Of a DNA stretch of 64,000 nt, positions 1 to 8,326 are shown in pieces. The stretch is from assembly GCA_963582065.1 (NCBI GenBank), contig CAUZRQ010000021.1, positions 1 through 64,000 of the forward strand, in the 5' to 3' direction. The DNA is from UBA8437 sp963582065. GTDB lineage: Bacteria > Planctomycetota > Planctomycetia > Planctomycetales > Planctomycetaceae. Positions within the stretch are counted from its first letter, which is position 1; each line of letters starts with the position of its first letter. Made by a program: the position numbers and the translations under genes. Below the pieces are notes generated by a model that saw nothing but the letters and a program-made list of their open reading frames with translations, was not told where the DNA came from and searched no databases.

Positions 1-1576
1 CGGTTATCAACTTGTCCCCTTTGCCCGAATCGTGGGCCAGGACGACCTTCAGCAGGTTGACCCCGGGCTTGAGCCATGCGTGCTTCAAGGGGAAGACGTA
101 TCGGTGAAAGGGGCCGCAGGGACGTCCCTCCTTGGCGTTCTGGCCATCCGCGTCGAACGTCCGCCTGACGGTGCCGGGGGGAATCACGTGCCCGTTGATT
201 TCAAGAGCCAGGCGGTCGCCGTCAGCCTGGCCCCGTGACTTGAACTGCATCGTCAGGGTCCGGGCGGGTTTCGGGTTGGTCTCGAACAGACGGATGTCGG
301 TGACATCCCCCCTGGCTCCGTCCTTGCGCTCGAAGGCGATCCGCTGGGCCTTCGCCACACCGCTTTCAGAGTAGATCTGCCAGAGGGGATAAAAGAGATA
401 CTGTCGCGACTCGGCTTCCAGACCGTTGGGATTCTTCAACTCGGTCAACCAGCCCAGCGTTTTGGGCCAACCGTCGACCAGGCCCCGCGTGCCGCCCGTC
501 CAGCGTCGCCAGTTGTACTGGTAGTTGTAGGTCGAGAGTCCGGCCGCACCGCTGGCATAGAATCCGCGGGCCAACGCCCGGTAGTGCGCCCGGGTGATAT
601 TCTCGGGATGATTCACCTGGATCAACGGGTGAATCGTCGGGTAGACCTTGCAGTCGGTCCCCCGGCACAGGGCCACGTACTGGTCAACGGCGATGTTGAA
701 GTCCGAGAAGAAGAAGTCCGACGGACAGATGTAGTCGACCAGCCGCTCCTGGACCCACGCCTTCACGTCGAATCCCAGGCGGCGACATTCGGTCAGCGTC
801 TGGGGAATCCTCGCCGACAACAGCAACTTCTTGCGGCCGCGTTTCTTCGCCGCCGCATCGACCAGCGACCGAATCTTGCGCGTCATGTCGGTCAACAACG
901 GCGCGTTCTTGACCGCTTCGTTGCTGTCAAACATGTGACACCACCGCATGTAGTCCAGTTCGATTCCGTCGACGTCATACCGCTGCAGCACCTCGGCGAC
1001 GAATGCCACCACCTTGTTCCGCACCCTGGCGTGCTTGTAGTCGAGTCCACCCGGGTACCCGTCGAGCCGCAGGTCGGGATTCGCGACATAGAACTTTGCG
1101 GTCCGGGCGATGCCGTGACGGTCGTTCATTCTCAGGCAGACCAGGAACTGCATGCCGTGTTTGTGGCAACGGTCGCGGAGAATCGTGATCTGGTCCTGTC
1201 CGGCCTCGTGCAGGGCACCGAAGCCTGGAGAAATCTCGCGGATCCGTGCGTCGTAACCGGCCGCCTTGAACCCCGGAACCGGCGAATCGAACCGGGCCCA
1301 GGCGCAGTAGACGAACCGGTCGATGCCGGCCCGGGCGTGCTCGTCGACACCATCCTCGATCACCTTGCGGACCGTTGCCGCGTCGAGTGACTGCTTCATT
1401 CGCTGTCGCATCATCAACTGCGACCGCCACATGCTCTGCTCGTCCCAGTTGACCATCACCTTCACCGACCGCTGGACCGGATCGGGCTCGGCCGCCCTCG
1501 ACGTGGAACCCGCCAACAACAGGCAGGCTGTCAGCGGCACCAGAAAACCACCGAGTTTCCGCGCATCGCTTCGCAT
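1..1576 (-). CDS. Exported glycoside-hydrolase-like TIM-barrel protein (partial, C-terminus cut by window edge)
   Basis: An open frame runs from an ATG at 1576 leftwards to the window edge without a stop, giving at least 525 residues; the stop lies outside the window. Residues 1-28 form a Sec-type signal peptide (hydrophobic core LTACLLLAG, Ala-rich end). The body resembles the GHL10/DUF187-type glycosidase-like barrels: the hallmark strand DGIELDYMRW sits at about residues 203-212, with acidic E206 and D208 at the position where such barrels carry active-site carboxylates. The last ~90 residues look like a beta-sandwich (INGHVIPPG, KHAWLKPGVNLLKV) of the type that binds or shields sugar. Likely role: hydrolysis of an unknown polysaccharide outside the cytoplasm. 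No partner gene is visible because the next gene upstream, an epoxide hydrolase on the same strand, is unrelated. The family assignment is by motif only; the substrate is unknown. Confidence 0.72.
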   Translation of the reverse strand, partial: MRSDARKLGGFLVPLTACLLLAGSTSRAAEPDPVQRSVKVMVNWDEQSMWRSQLMMRQRMKQSLDAATVRKVIEDGVDEHARAGIDRFVYCAWARFDSPVPGFKAAGYDARIREISPGFGALHEAGQDQITILRDRCHKHGMQFLVCLRMNDRHGIARTAKFYVANPDLRLDGYPGGLDYKHARVRNKVVAFVAEVLQRYDVDGIELDYMRWCHMFDSNEAVKNAPLLTDMTRKIRSLVDAAAKKRGRKKLLLSARIPQTLTECRRLGFDVKAWVQERLVDYICPSDFFFSDFNIAVDQYVALCRGTDCKVYPTIHPLIQVNHPENITRAHYRALARGFYASGAAGLSTYNYQYNWRRWTGGTRGLVDGWPKTLGWLTELKNPNGLEAESRQYLFYPLWQIYSESGVAKAQRIAFERKDGARGDVTDIRLFETNPKPARTLTMQFKSRGQADGDRLALEINGHVIPPGTVRRTFDADGQNAKEGRPCGPFHRYVFPLKHAWLKPGVNLLKVVLAHDSGKGDKLIT

Positions 1577-1668
1577 GATCACTCCGTCCGAGTCAGAATC
1601 GTGGGCCGAATGCAGAAACCACGAGCACTATGCGGCGGTCGGCAACGCAACTCAAGCCAGAGAACGAT

Positions 1669-2946
1669 TCAACGAACCGTGGCAAAGAAGGCGCGGATGT
1701 CCTCGACCAACAGCTTCGGCTCCTCCATCGCCGCGAAGTGTCCCCCGCGAGGCATATCGGTCCAGTGCGTCACGTTGAATCGCGTTTCGGCCCAGCGGCG
1801 CGGAGCGTAAACCAGTTCCTTGGGGAAGATCGCACAGCCAACCGGCACCTCGACCCGGCCTCGCTTGCCGCGTCCCCGCGAGTGCCGCGTCTCGTAGTAG
1901 ATCCGTGTCGATGACGTGATCGAGCCCGTCACCCAGTAGACCATCACGTTGGTCAACAACTCGTCCTTGGTGAACTTCTTCTCGACGTCGCCCTCGCAGT
2001 CGCTCCAAGTACGGAACTTCTCGACGATCCAGGCGGCCAGGCCGGCCGGCGAGTCGTTCAGGCCGTACCCGAGCGTCTGCGGCTTGGTACTCTGGATCCG
2101 GTTGTATCCCGTCTCGTTGGCCATGAAGGCACGACGCTCTCTGACCCGGGCGATCTCCTGTGGCTTGAGGCCTTCGAACTGCCGGTCTCCTCCTCGAGGC
2201 GGGCCGGCGGTGACGAAGTTCAGGTGCACGCCCACGCATTGGTCCGGGTGATTCCGCCCCAGCCACGCCGAGATCGATGCCCCCCAATCTCCGCCCTGTG
2301 TGCCATACCGCTTGTAGCCCAGCCGTGTCATCAACTTGCCGAACATCTCGGCCATCCGGTCGTTGTTCCAGCCCTTGGTCCGGGGAGCGTCCGAGAACCC
2401 GAATCCCGGCAAGGACGGTATGACGACATGAAAGGCGTTCTCGGCCTTGCCTCCGTGGGCCGTCGGATCGGTCAGCGGCCCGATCACTTTCTGGAACTCC
2501 ACGAACGATCCCGGCCAGCCATGGACCAGCATCAGCGGCAGAGCGTCTTTGTGCCGGGAACGCTGGTGAATGAAGTGCAGGTCCAGGCCGTCGATGTTGG
2601 TCTTGAAGTGCGACCACTTGTTGAGCATCTTCTCCTGCGAACGCCAGTCGTATGTGGTTTTCCAGTGATCGACGAGTTGCTTGAGGTATTTCAGATCAGT
2701 GCCGTAGGCCCAGTTGGAACCCTCGATCCGGTTGGGGAAACGGGTGAGATCCAGCCGACGGTCCAGATCCGCGAGCACGGCCTGGTCGACGCGGATCTTG
2801 AAGGGACGCACTGCCGTGTTCGGTTCGGCAGACCGGGCCACCGGCACGCCCCAGCCTCCCTGGACCAGTACCACAACGGCAGTGAGCATCCAGGTCTCCA
2901 GACCCGGACGTAACGGGGCCGAACGGGAGAATGTCGAGTCGGTCAT
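1669..2946 (-). CDS. Exported epoxide hydrolase (EHN domain plus alpha/beta hydrolase)
   Basis: 425 residues from the ATG at 2946, chosen because AGGAA lies about 7 bases upstream and a signal peptide follows at once (about residues 14-41, ending VARSA); the open frame itself extends to 3042. An N-terminal epoxide hydrolase domain (residues ~46-150, start RPFKIRVDQAVLADLDRRL) leads into an alpha/beta hydrolase fold. The oxyanion motif HGWPG is at 142-146, the nucleophile Asp220 sits in GGDWGA, and the catalytic His403 in GGHFAAMEEP near the C-terminus. These are the hallmarks of the microsomal-type/soluble EH family that opens epoxides to diols. The signal peptide makes a periplasmic or secreted enzyme likely, which is unusual for detoxifying epoxide hydrolases. 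It is transcribed alone. Substrate unknown. Confidence 0.88.
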   Translation of the reverse strand: MTDSTFSRSAPLRPGLETWMLTAVVVLVQGGWGVPVARSAEPNTAVRPFKIRVDQAVLADLDRRLDLTRFPNRIEGSNWAYGTDLKYLKQLVDHWKTTYDWRSQEKMLNKWSHFKTNIDGLDLHFIHQRSRHKDALPLMLVHGWPGSFVEFQKVIGPLTDPTAHGGKAENAFHVVIPSLPGFGFSDAPRTKGWNNDRMAEMFGKLMTRLGYKRYGTQGGDWGASISAWLGRNHPDQCVGVHLNFVTAGPPRGGDRQFEGLKPQEIARVRERRAFMANETGYNRIQSTKPQTLGYGLNDSPAGLAAWIVEKFRTWSDCEGDVEKKFTKDELLTNVMVYWVTGSITSSTRIYYETRHSRGRGKRGRVEVPVGCAIFPKELVYAPRRWAETRFNVTHWTDMPRGGHFAAMEEPKLLVEDIRAFFATVR

Positions 2947-3336
2947 GTTGATTCCTGCGAGTGGCCAAGTTGTCGTCATGAGATCACAACCGAGACCATT
3001 GGAGCATCTGGAGAAAGGTTGGTGTAGGGACCGAATCCTCATCGAACGGCGGGTAGCTCTTGGCGAAGTTCCATTTGCGGCCTACACTTCAGTCAGACCT
3101 TCGGATTCGATAGTGAGTCCGAGGTCGTGCGGTCGGAATTCAGCGAGTAGCGCTGTTTCTTTTGAGTTGAGAGCGCTGTTCGTCCGAGCGGGGCCAGGCT
3201 GGCAACATCACCAGTTCGCTCCCCCCCCCGTGAACACACGCTGCCAAGTTCGCCGCCATTCTCAGTTGCCAGCCCGTGGTCCTGATGACTCCGGGCAACG
3301 GGGCGATCCCGAAACTCACGGTGCTGCCAAGGCCCG
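2947..3336. other. Divergent intergenic region
   Basis: About 390 bases between the start of the epoxide hydrolase (minus) and the start of the helicase (plus). It must hold both promoters, but I recognise no clear -35/-10 pair. A run of nine C at 3221-3229 is the only compositional oddity. No convincing small reading frame was found. Confidence 0.5.
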
Positions 3337-4968
3337 ATGATTCGCCGCCCTGTTCATGCGATCACTCGATCGCGACAAATCGAAAGAAGACTCTTGAAGA
3401 CATTTGCTGAACTGGACCTGATCGACCCCGTGCAACGGGCACTGGCCGACGAAAACTACGAGACCCCGACGCCAATCCAAGTGCAGACAATTCCTCCTGC
3501 ACTTCGCGGCCGAGATGTCCTGGGGTGTGCCCAGACCGGGACCGGCAAGACCGCCGCATTCGCCGTGCCGATCCTCAATCGTCTCGGATCACACAACCGC
3601 AAGGCGCCGCCCCATCGCCCGTTCGTGCTGGTGCTGGCACCAACCCGGGAATTGGCGATTCAGATCGACAAGAGTTTCTCGACCTACGGGGCCCACCTGA
3701 AACTTCGCCAGACGGTGGTCTACGGCGGAGTGAACCAGACCGGCCAGGTGCGAACGCTAAAGCGAGGAGCTCATATCCTGGTCGCCACTCCAGGTCGCCT
3801 GCTTGACCTGATGAACCAGGGCCACATCCAACTCGACCTGCTTGAGGTGTTCGTCCTGGACGAGGCCGACCGGATGCTCGACATGGGCTTCCTGCCTGAC
3901 CTGAGACGGATCATCAGCCAGTTGCCGACCAGGCGACAATCGCTGTTTTTCTCGGCCACCATGCCGCCCAAAATCATCGAGTTGTCTCAGAGCCTGCTGT
4001 CCAACCCGGTCAGTGTCGATGTCACTCCCGAACAGGTCAGCGTCGAGAAGATCGAGCAGCAGGTCCACTTCGTCGACCGTCTTGGCAAGCAGGAATTGTT
4101 GAGAGAGATCCTGCAGTCACCCGACGTCGTCCGGGCCCTGGTCTTCACCAAGACCAAGCGGCGAGCCAACGTTGTGACCAAGCAGCTGATCCGCAAGGGA
4201 GTCGGGGCAACCGTGATCCACGGAAACAAGTCGCAGGGCGCCCGCGTGAGGGCACTCGAGGATTTCCGCACCGGCCGGGTCCGCGTGTTGGTGGCGACAG
4301 ATGTCGCGGCTCGTGGCATCGACATCGATGGAATCACTCACGTGATCAACCTGGACATTCCGATCGAGCCCGAGGCCTACCTGCACCGGATCGGGCGGAC
4401 CGGTCGGGCCGGCGCTGAGGGCGTGGCCGTGTCGTTCTGCAGTCCCGAGGAACGAGGCCAGCTCAGAGCAATCGAAACACTGATCGGACAGAAGGTGTCC
4501 CCGGTTTCCGCCGACCCACAGGCCGGATCCGACCAACAGCATCCAGCCGCCGTCACACCAGGCAACTCGCAGGCTCTCGGAAGCAGTGGGTCCGGGCCCA
4601 GCCCCCCTCGCAGACAGCAATCGCCCCAGCATTCCCGCTCCGGACAATCCGATCCGAATCATCGGTTCCGGCCAGGACAGAACGAGAAACGTGGACGGAA
4701 GCGAGATCGGAAACCGGATCGCCAACCCAGCCAGCCCAGCCAACCCAGCCAAACCAACCACCAGCAGGGCGGTGAACAGGGCCAGATCAAGCTGATCACT
4801 CACAAGGGGTTCGGCTTCATCGGCAACGGCGGCACCAAGGACCTGTTCTTTCACCGTTCGGCCGTCGAGGGCATCCGCTTCGAAGACCTCAGGCAGGGCC
4901 AACAGGTGTCATTCACCGTCGGACAAGGCCCGCGTGGCCCCTGCGCCACCAACGTGCAGGTGATCTGA
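3337..4968 (+). CDS. DEAD-box RNA helicase with C-terminal cold-shock domain (RhlE-like core)
   Basis: 543 residues if started at the ATG at 3337. A TTG at 3394 (codon 20), preceded by AAAGAAGA, would begin LKTFAELDL and matches the usual RhlE-type N-terminus, so the true protein may be 524 residues. All helicase motifs are present: Q motif near 42-51, AQTGTGKT 65-72, PTRELA 102-107, TPGRLLD 151-157, DEAD 175-178, SAT 206-208, then AARGIDID and HRIGRTGR. This is an ATP-dependent RNA unwinding core. A low-complexity linker (about 390-480; Q, S, P, R and K rich, with a PSQ repeat) joins it to a C-terminal cold-shock-like OB fold (about 482-543) carrying KGFGFI and DLFFHRSAV, the RNP1- and RNP2-like RNA-binding motifs. 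It probably remodels RNA, with the OB fold as an extra single-strand anchor. It stands alone between unrelated genes. Confidence 0.93.
   Translation: MIRRPVHAITRSRQIERRLLKTFAELDLIDPVQRALADENYETPTPIQVQTIPPALRGRDVLGCAQTGTGKTAAFAVPILNRLGSHNRKAPPHRPFVLVLAPTRELAIQIDKSFSTYGAHLKLRQTVVYGGVNQTGQVRTLKRGAHILVATPGRLLDLMNQGHIQLDLLEVFVLDEADRMLDMGFLPDLRRIISQLPTRRQSLFFSATMPPKIIELSQSLLSNPVSVDVTPEQVSVEKIEQQVHFVDRLGKQELLREILQSPDVVRALVFTKTKRRANVVTKQLIRKGVGATVIHGNKSQGARVRALEDFRTGRVRVLVATDVAARGIDIDGITHVINLDIPIEPEAYLHRIGRTGRAGAEGVAVSFCSPEERGQLRAIETLIGQKVSPVSADPQAGSDQQHPAAVTPGNSQALGSSGSGPSPPRRQQSPQHSRSGQSDPNHRFRPGQNEKRGRKRDRKPDRQPSQPSQPSQTNHQQGGEQGQIKLITHKGFGFIGNGGTKDLFFHRSAVEGIRFEDLRQGQQVSFTVGQGPRGPCATNVQVI
4724..4759 (+). 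repeat. Short tandem repeat in helicase linker
   Basis: Four imperfect copies of a 9-base unit (ACCCAGCCA type) encode Pro-Ser-Gln triplets in the linker between the helicase core and the cold-shock domain. The unit length is a multiple of three, so copy-number change would lengthen or shorten the linker without a frameshift. Confidence 0.6.
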
Positions 4969-4976
4969 GGAGGCCG

Positions 4977-5424
4977 TCACGGCTTCCAGCGGATCAGCGT
5001 CAGGCCCATCGTCAGGTCGTTGTTGTGGACGGTCAGGATCGACCCGTCATCGAGTGGTGCTGAGAACAGGTGGCCGGCCTGTCCGTGACCGGGGATGTGG
5101 TGGTCGTAGAACTGCCATTCGTCAGGGATGATCTTCCTGCCCAGGTTCCAGCTCAGCCTGTTGTCACGACTGATGACCGCTTCACAACCCTTGCGATGAC
5201 TGGCCCGTCGGCCGTCCTCGAGGTCATGACGCACGACGGGCGTCATCACGAGGTCACCATTGGGCATCCGCAGCAGGTTCGGGTGCATCCGTCCGTCGGC
5301 CAGCGGCCTGCCGCATGAAGTGCGGACGGAACCCCGGACGCGGTTTTGGATCGCGGGGCGCCGCCTGGGTAAATACGGCCGGGAGGAGACAGACCAGGCA
5401 GAGCCCGGGCAGGACGGTTCGCAT
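4977..5424 (-). pseudogene. Broken sialidase-like gene (signal peptide joined out of frame to C-terminal remnant)
   Basis: An ATG at 5424 opens a clear Sec signal peptide (MRTVLPGLCLVCLLPAV, then TQAAPRDPKPRPG) that runs in one frame to a stop near 5254. The following ~105 codons, in a different frame and ending at 4977, read HPNLLRMPNGDLVMTPVVRH and then FYDHHIPGHGQAGHLFSAPL and LIRWKP, which look like the last blades of an exo-sialidase/BNR-type propeller. Sialidase-type propellers are usually 350-450 residues, so most of the body is missing as well as the frame. I read this as a deletion remnant of a secreted sialidase-like gene. A sequencing error could explain the frame break but not the missing blades. 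It ends 8 bases from the helicase stop, tail to tail. Confidence 0.6.
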
Positions 5425-5633
5425 GTTCGCACTTCTTGTTTGCATGAGGTCGTTCTCGATCCGGGCGACCCAGCACGGTCGACGACCGTTCAATACTGTG
5501 AGGCCGGGCCCCATGGTACTCTCGGATGCCTCGAATGCCGAAACCCGCCATCGATTCGCTCAACGACACACCGCCGCCGTCGCCCTCTCATCGGCCGCAC
5601 CGGCCCTCGGCGATTGGCGCCCCGAGACGAGCC

Positions 5634-6797
5634 ATGACTGCAACTGCCGAGATCGTCGTCATTGGCGGCGGGGTGCACGGTTCCAGCCTCGCTTTCCACC
5701 TGGCTGCCGCCGGCGTGGGCCACGTCGTGCTGCTCGAAAAACAACACATCGCGTCCGGCCCCACGGCCCAGTCGGGGGCCATGATCCGGGCGCTGTTCAA
5801 CACCAGGGCCTATGTCGAACTGGTCGTCGCCTCGACGCGGATGTTCGAGAACTGGGACGAGATCGTCGGCGGCGATGCCGGCTTCGTCCAGCAGGGATTC
5901 CTGAGAATCACCAATACGCTGGACAGCTCGTCTATCGGCGGCGATCTGGAACTGACCCGGGAGTCGGGTGAACCGTTCGAGATGCTGACCACCGAGGAAC
6001 TGTCGCGGCTCGTGCCGGCGGGCGAATTCCAGGACGGGGAAATCGGCATTCTTTTTCCCACCGGCGGCTACGCCGACCCCTTCAAGACAACAGTCGAACT
6101 TGCAGACGCCGCGGGCCGCCATGGCGCGGAAATCCGCGAGGGAGTCCGGGTCACCGACATCCGCGTCGACAGCGGCAGTGTCACGGCGGTGGAGACCGAT
6201 TCGGGCACGATTGCCACACCCCTGGTCGTCAACTGCGCCGGCTCATGGTCGGACCGCATCGCCGCCATGGCGGGAGTGAAACTGCCGATCCTGATCCAAC
6301 CGGCACCAACCTGCCTGTTTCGCAGACCCGATTCCATGAACACCATCGGTCCGATCCTCTCCGACGGCGTGAACCAGGTGTACTTGCGGGCGATGGGTGA
6401 GGCAGTCTACCGGGCTGCCCACTTCGGACTGTCGGCTGAAATCGTCGACCCGGACAATTTCGATGACGCCGTTCCCGCCGGGCAGGCCCGCATGCTGAAA
6501 GAGGGTCTTTCCAACCGCTACGACGCCCTGCGGAGGGCTCCCGGCCTGGGGGGCTTCACGGCCCTGTACGACATGACCCCCGACGGTCATCCGATCGTCG
6601 GCCCGATCGAGGGCGTCAAGGGGTTCTGGTGCGACTGCGGCTGGAGCGGGAACGGCTTCGCACCGGCCCCGGCGAGCGGGCGGTCACTGGCCCAGATGAT
6701 CACCGGCAGCGAACCCGATATCGACCTGAGCTACTTTGGGTGGCCACGGTCGGCGGACGTGAGCAGACGCGTGAACCGCGACTGGATCCACCGCTGA
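5634..6797 (+). CDS. FAD-dependent oxidoreductase (DAO family, sarcosine/glycine oxidase-like)
   Basis: 387 residues from the ATG at 5634; the frame is open from 5526, but the extra 36 residues are Pro-rich and precede the dinucleotide fold, so the later start fits better. The N-terminus EIVVIGGGVHGSSLAFHL is the FAD-binding GxGxxG beta-alpha-beta motif (G11-G16). LEKQHIASGPTAQSGAM is the second FAD-contact stretch seen in the DAO family, and the C-terminal TPDGHPIVGP and WSGNGFAPAPASG are typical of sarcosine oxidase beta/glycine oxidase-like members. It should oxidise a secondary or primary amine/amino acid to an imine, giving H2O2 or passing electrons onward. No signal peptide, so cytoplasmic. 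It stands alone; substrate cannot be told from sequence. Confidence 0.88.
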   Translation: MTATAEIVVIGGGVHGSSLAFHLAAAGVGHVVLLEKQHIASGPTAQSGAMIRALFNTRAYVELVVASTRMFENWDEIVGGDAGFVQQGFLRITNTLDSSSIGGDLELTRESGEPFEMLTTEELSRLVPAGEFQDGEIGILFPTGGYADPFKTTVELADAAGRHGAEIREGVRVTDIRVDSGSVTAVETDSGTIATPLVVNCAGSWSDRIAAMAGVKLPILIQPAPTCLFRRPDSMNTIGPILSDGVNQVYLRAMGEAVYRAAHFGLSAEIVDPDNFDDAVPAGQARMLKEGLSNRYDALRRAPGLGGFTALYDMTPDGHPIVGPIEGVKGFWCDCGWSGNGFAPAPASGRSLAQMITGSEPDIDLSYFGWPRSADVSRRVNRDWIHR

Positions 6798-6821
6798 AAC
6801 ACCCGACATCCCCGCAAGGTG

Positions 6822-8162
6822 TCAGACCTTCGAGAACAGCGTTCCCAGGGCGGTTCCGGAGCTGTCCGAGAAGCGACCCTGCTCGATGCCCATCGAGTGC
6901 AAAATGCTGAGGAACATGTTCGACATCTTCGTGGCGCCGTCCTGGTGGTAAACACCGTGCTTCAGCCCCATGTTGGAGCCACCGACCACCATCGTCGGCA
7001 GGTTCCGCGGGTTGTGCGTCGTGCTGGCTCCACTGCCGTAGAGCACGATGCTGTTGTCGAGCACCGTACCGGTCTTGTCCTTGAACTCGGTCAGCCGACC
7101 GAAGAAGTAGGCCAACTGCTCGCTGAGGAACCTGTCGTACTTGGCGAACTCCAACTGCCCCGCCTTGTCGCCGGCGTGAGACAGGCTGTGGTGAGTCTGC
7201 TTCAGGCCCAGCTTCAGGGGGAACGTGTCGCTGATCCCCATGCCGTCCTCGCGGTTGAGCATGAAAGCGACGCTGCGGGTGATGTCGGCGTCGAAGGCCA
7301 ACGCGATCAGGTCGAACATGTTGCGGTAGTAATCGCGAGGCTTGCCCTCGTTGGTCACGTCGAGATCCAGGTGCTTGTAGTCCTGCTTCTTCAACGGGAT
7401 GTCGACCCATTTCTCCGAAGCGATCAACCGTGACTCGACCTCGCTCAACGAGGTCAGGTACTGGTCCATCTTCTGACGGTCCGACCGCCCCAGCTTCCGG
7501 TTCAGCGACCTGGCACTCTCGAGCACCGCGTCGACCAGCTTGATCCGCCGCTTCAGCTTCTTCCGTTCCACTTCCATCGAAGCCCGGTCGGCACGGAACA
7601 GGCGATCGAAGACCCGACGAGGGTTGTTCTCGGCCGGGATCGGCTTGCCCTCGAGGTTGTAGGAGATCGTCCCGGTGCGAGAAAGAAACCCGGTTCCCGC
7701 GTCGATCGAGAGAACCAGCGAGGGCTGACGACAGAACTGCTTGGTGTGGTGCGCGACGATCTGGTCAAGACCGACCGAGTTGAACTTTCCGGGCCTGGGG
7801 TTGTGCAGCGGTGCACCGGTCAGCCACATGTCCGAACAGATGTGCGGATCAGCCTTGATGCCGTTCTCGTGATACATCTCCCCCAGGAAGCTCAACTGGT
7901 CACGATACGCGACCAGTGGCTCGGTCGACTTGCCGAAGACAAACTTGCCGTCCTTGTTGGCCCTGGGGAACCAGGCCCAGTCGTCAATCCCGTGCTCGGG
8001 CTTGGGCAACGACATCCCGTTGGCCGTGTAGATCGCGCACAGACGCCTGGGTGACCGTGCCGACACTTCCTCGCCCATCGCTTCCAGCACGGGCAGGGCC
8101 AAGGATGCACCGGCGATCCCCTTGAGGACCGCACGACGATCGAGTTTCACGGGAGTGGTCAT
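6822..8162 (-). CDS. DUF1552 exported protein
   Basis: About 446 residues from the ATG at 8162 (GGAA 7-10 bases upstream); in-frame ATG 8168 and TTG 8174 are alternatives. The start KLDRRAVLKGIAGASLALPV is a twin-arginine-like leader. The body carries the DUF1552 pattern seen across planctomycetes (ARSPRRLCAIYTANGM, GEMYHENGIKADPH, VLYGSGASTTHNPRNLPTMV). In that phylum DUF1552 proteins are almost always encoded beside a DUF1587/1592/1588/1585 cytochrome, exactly as here: the cytochrome gene lies 164 bases upstream on the same strand. The fold resembles DUF1501 and alkaline-phosphatase-like proteins. Biochemical function is not established; a role with its partner in extracytoplasmic redox or polymer metabolism is only inferred. 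Confidence 0.9.
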   Translation of the reverse strand: MTTPVKLDRRAVLKGIAGASLALPVLEAMGEEVSARSPRRLCAIYTANGMSLPKPEHGIDDWAWFPRANKDGKFVFGKSTEPLVAYRDQLSFLGEMYHENGIKADPHICSDMWLTGAPLHNPRPGKFNSVGLDQIVAHHTKQFCRQPSLVLSIDAGTGFLSRTGTISYNLEGKPIPAENNPRRVFDRLFRADRASMEVERKKLKRRIKLVDAVLESARSLNRKLGRSDRQKMDQYLTSLSEVESRLIASEKWVDIPLKKQDYKHLDLDVTNEGKPRDYYRNMFDLIALAFDADITRSVAFMLNREDGMGISDTFPLKLGLKQTHHSLSHAGDKAGQLEFAKYDRFLSEQLAYFFGRLTEFKDKTGTVLDNSIVLYGSGASTTHNPRNLPTMVVGGSNMGLKHGVYHQDGATKMSNMFLSILHSMGIEQGRFSDSSGTALGTLFSKV

Positions 8163-8326
8163 GGACATTTCCAAGCTTTACCGGTTGTTTCCCGGACGAG
8201 ATTCCACCGATTTATCGGCAATCCGCCTCCACCACAGTTTGTATCCAGCCCCGACAGCAATTCCAACACCAGACCGCCGTCCAAGCTCCTGCTCCATGCT
8301 ATTACCCATCGACGACCGGGCCGCTG

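Noticed and set aside
3221..3229. Run of nine C, possible slippage site
   Set aside because: It lies in an intergenic region with no gene whose frame it could switch.
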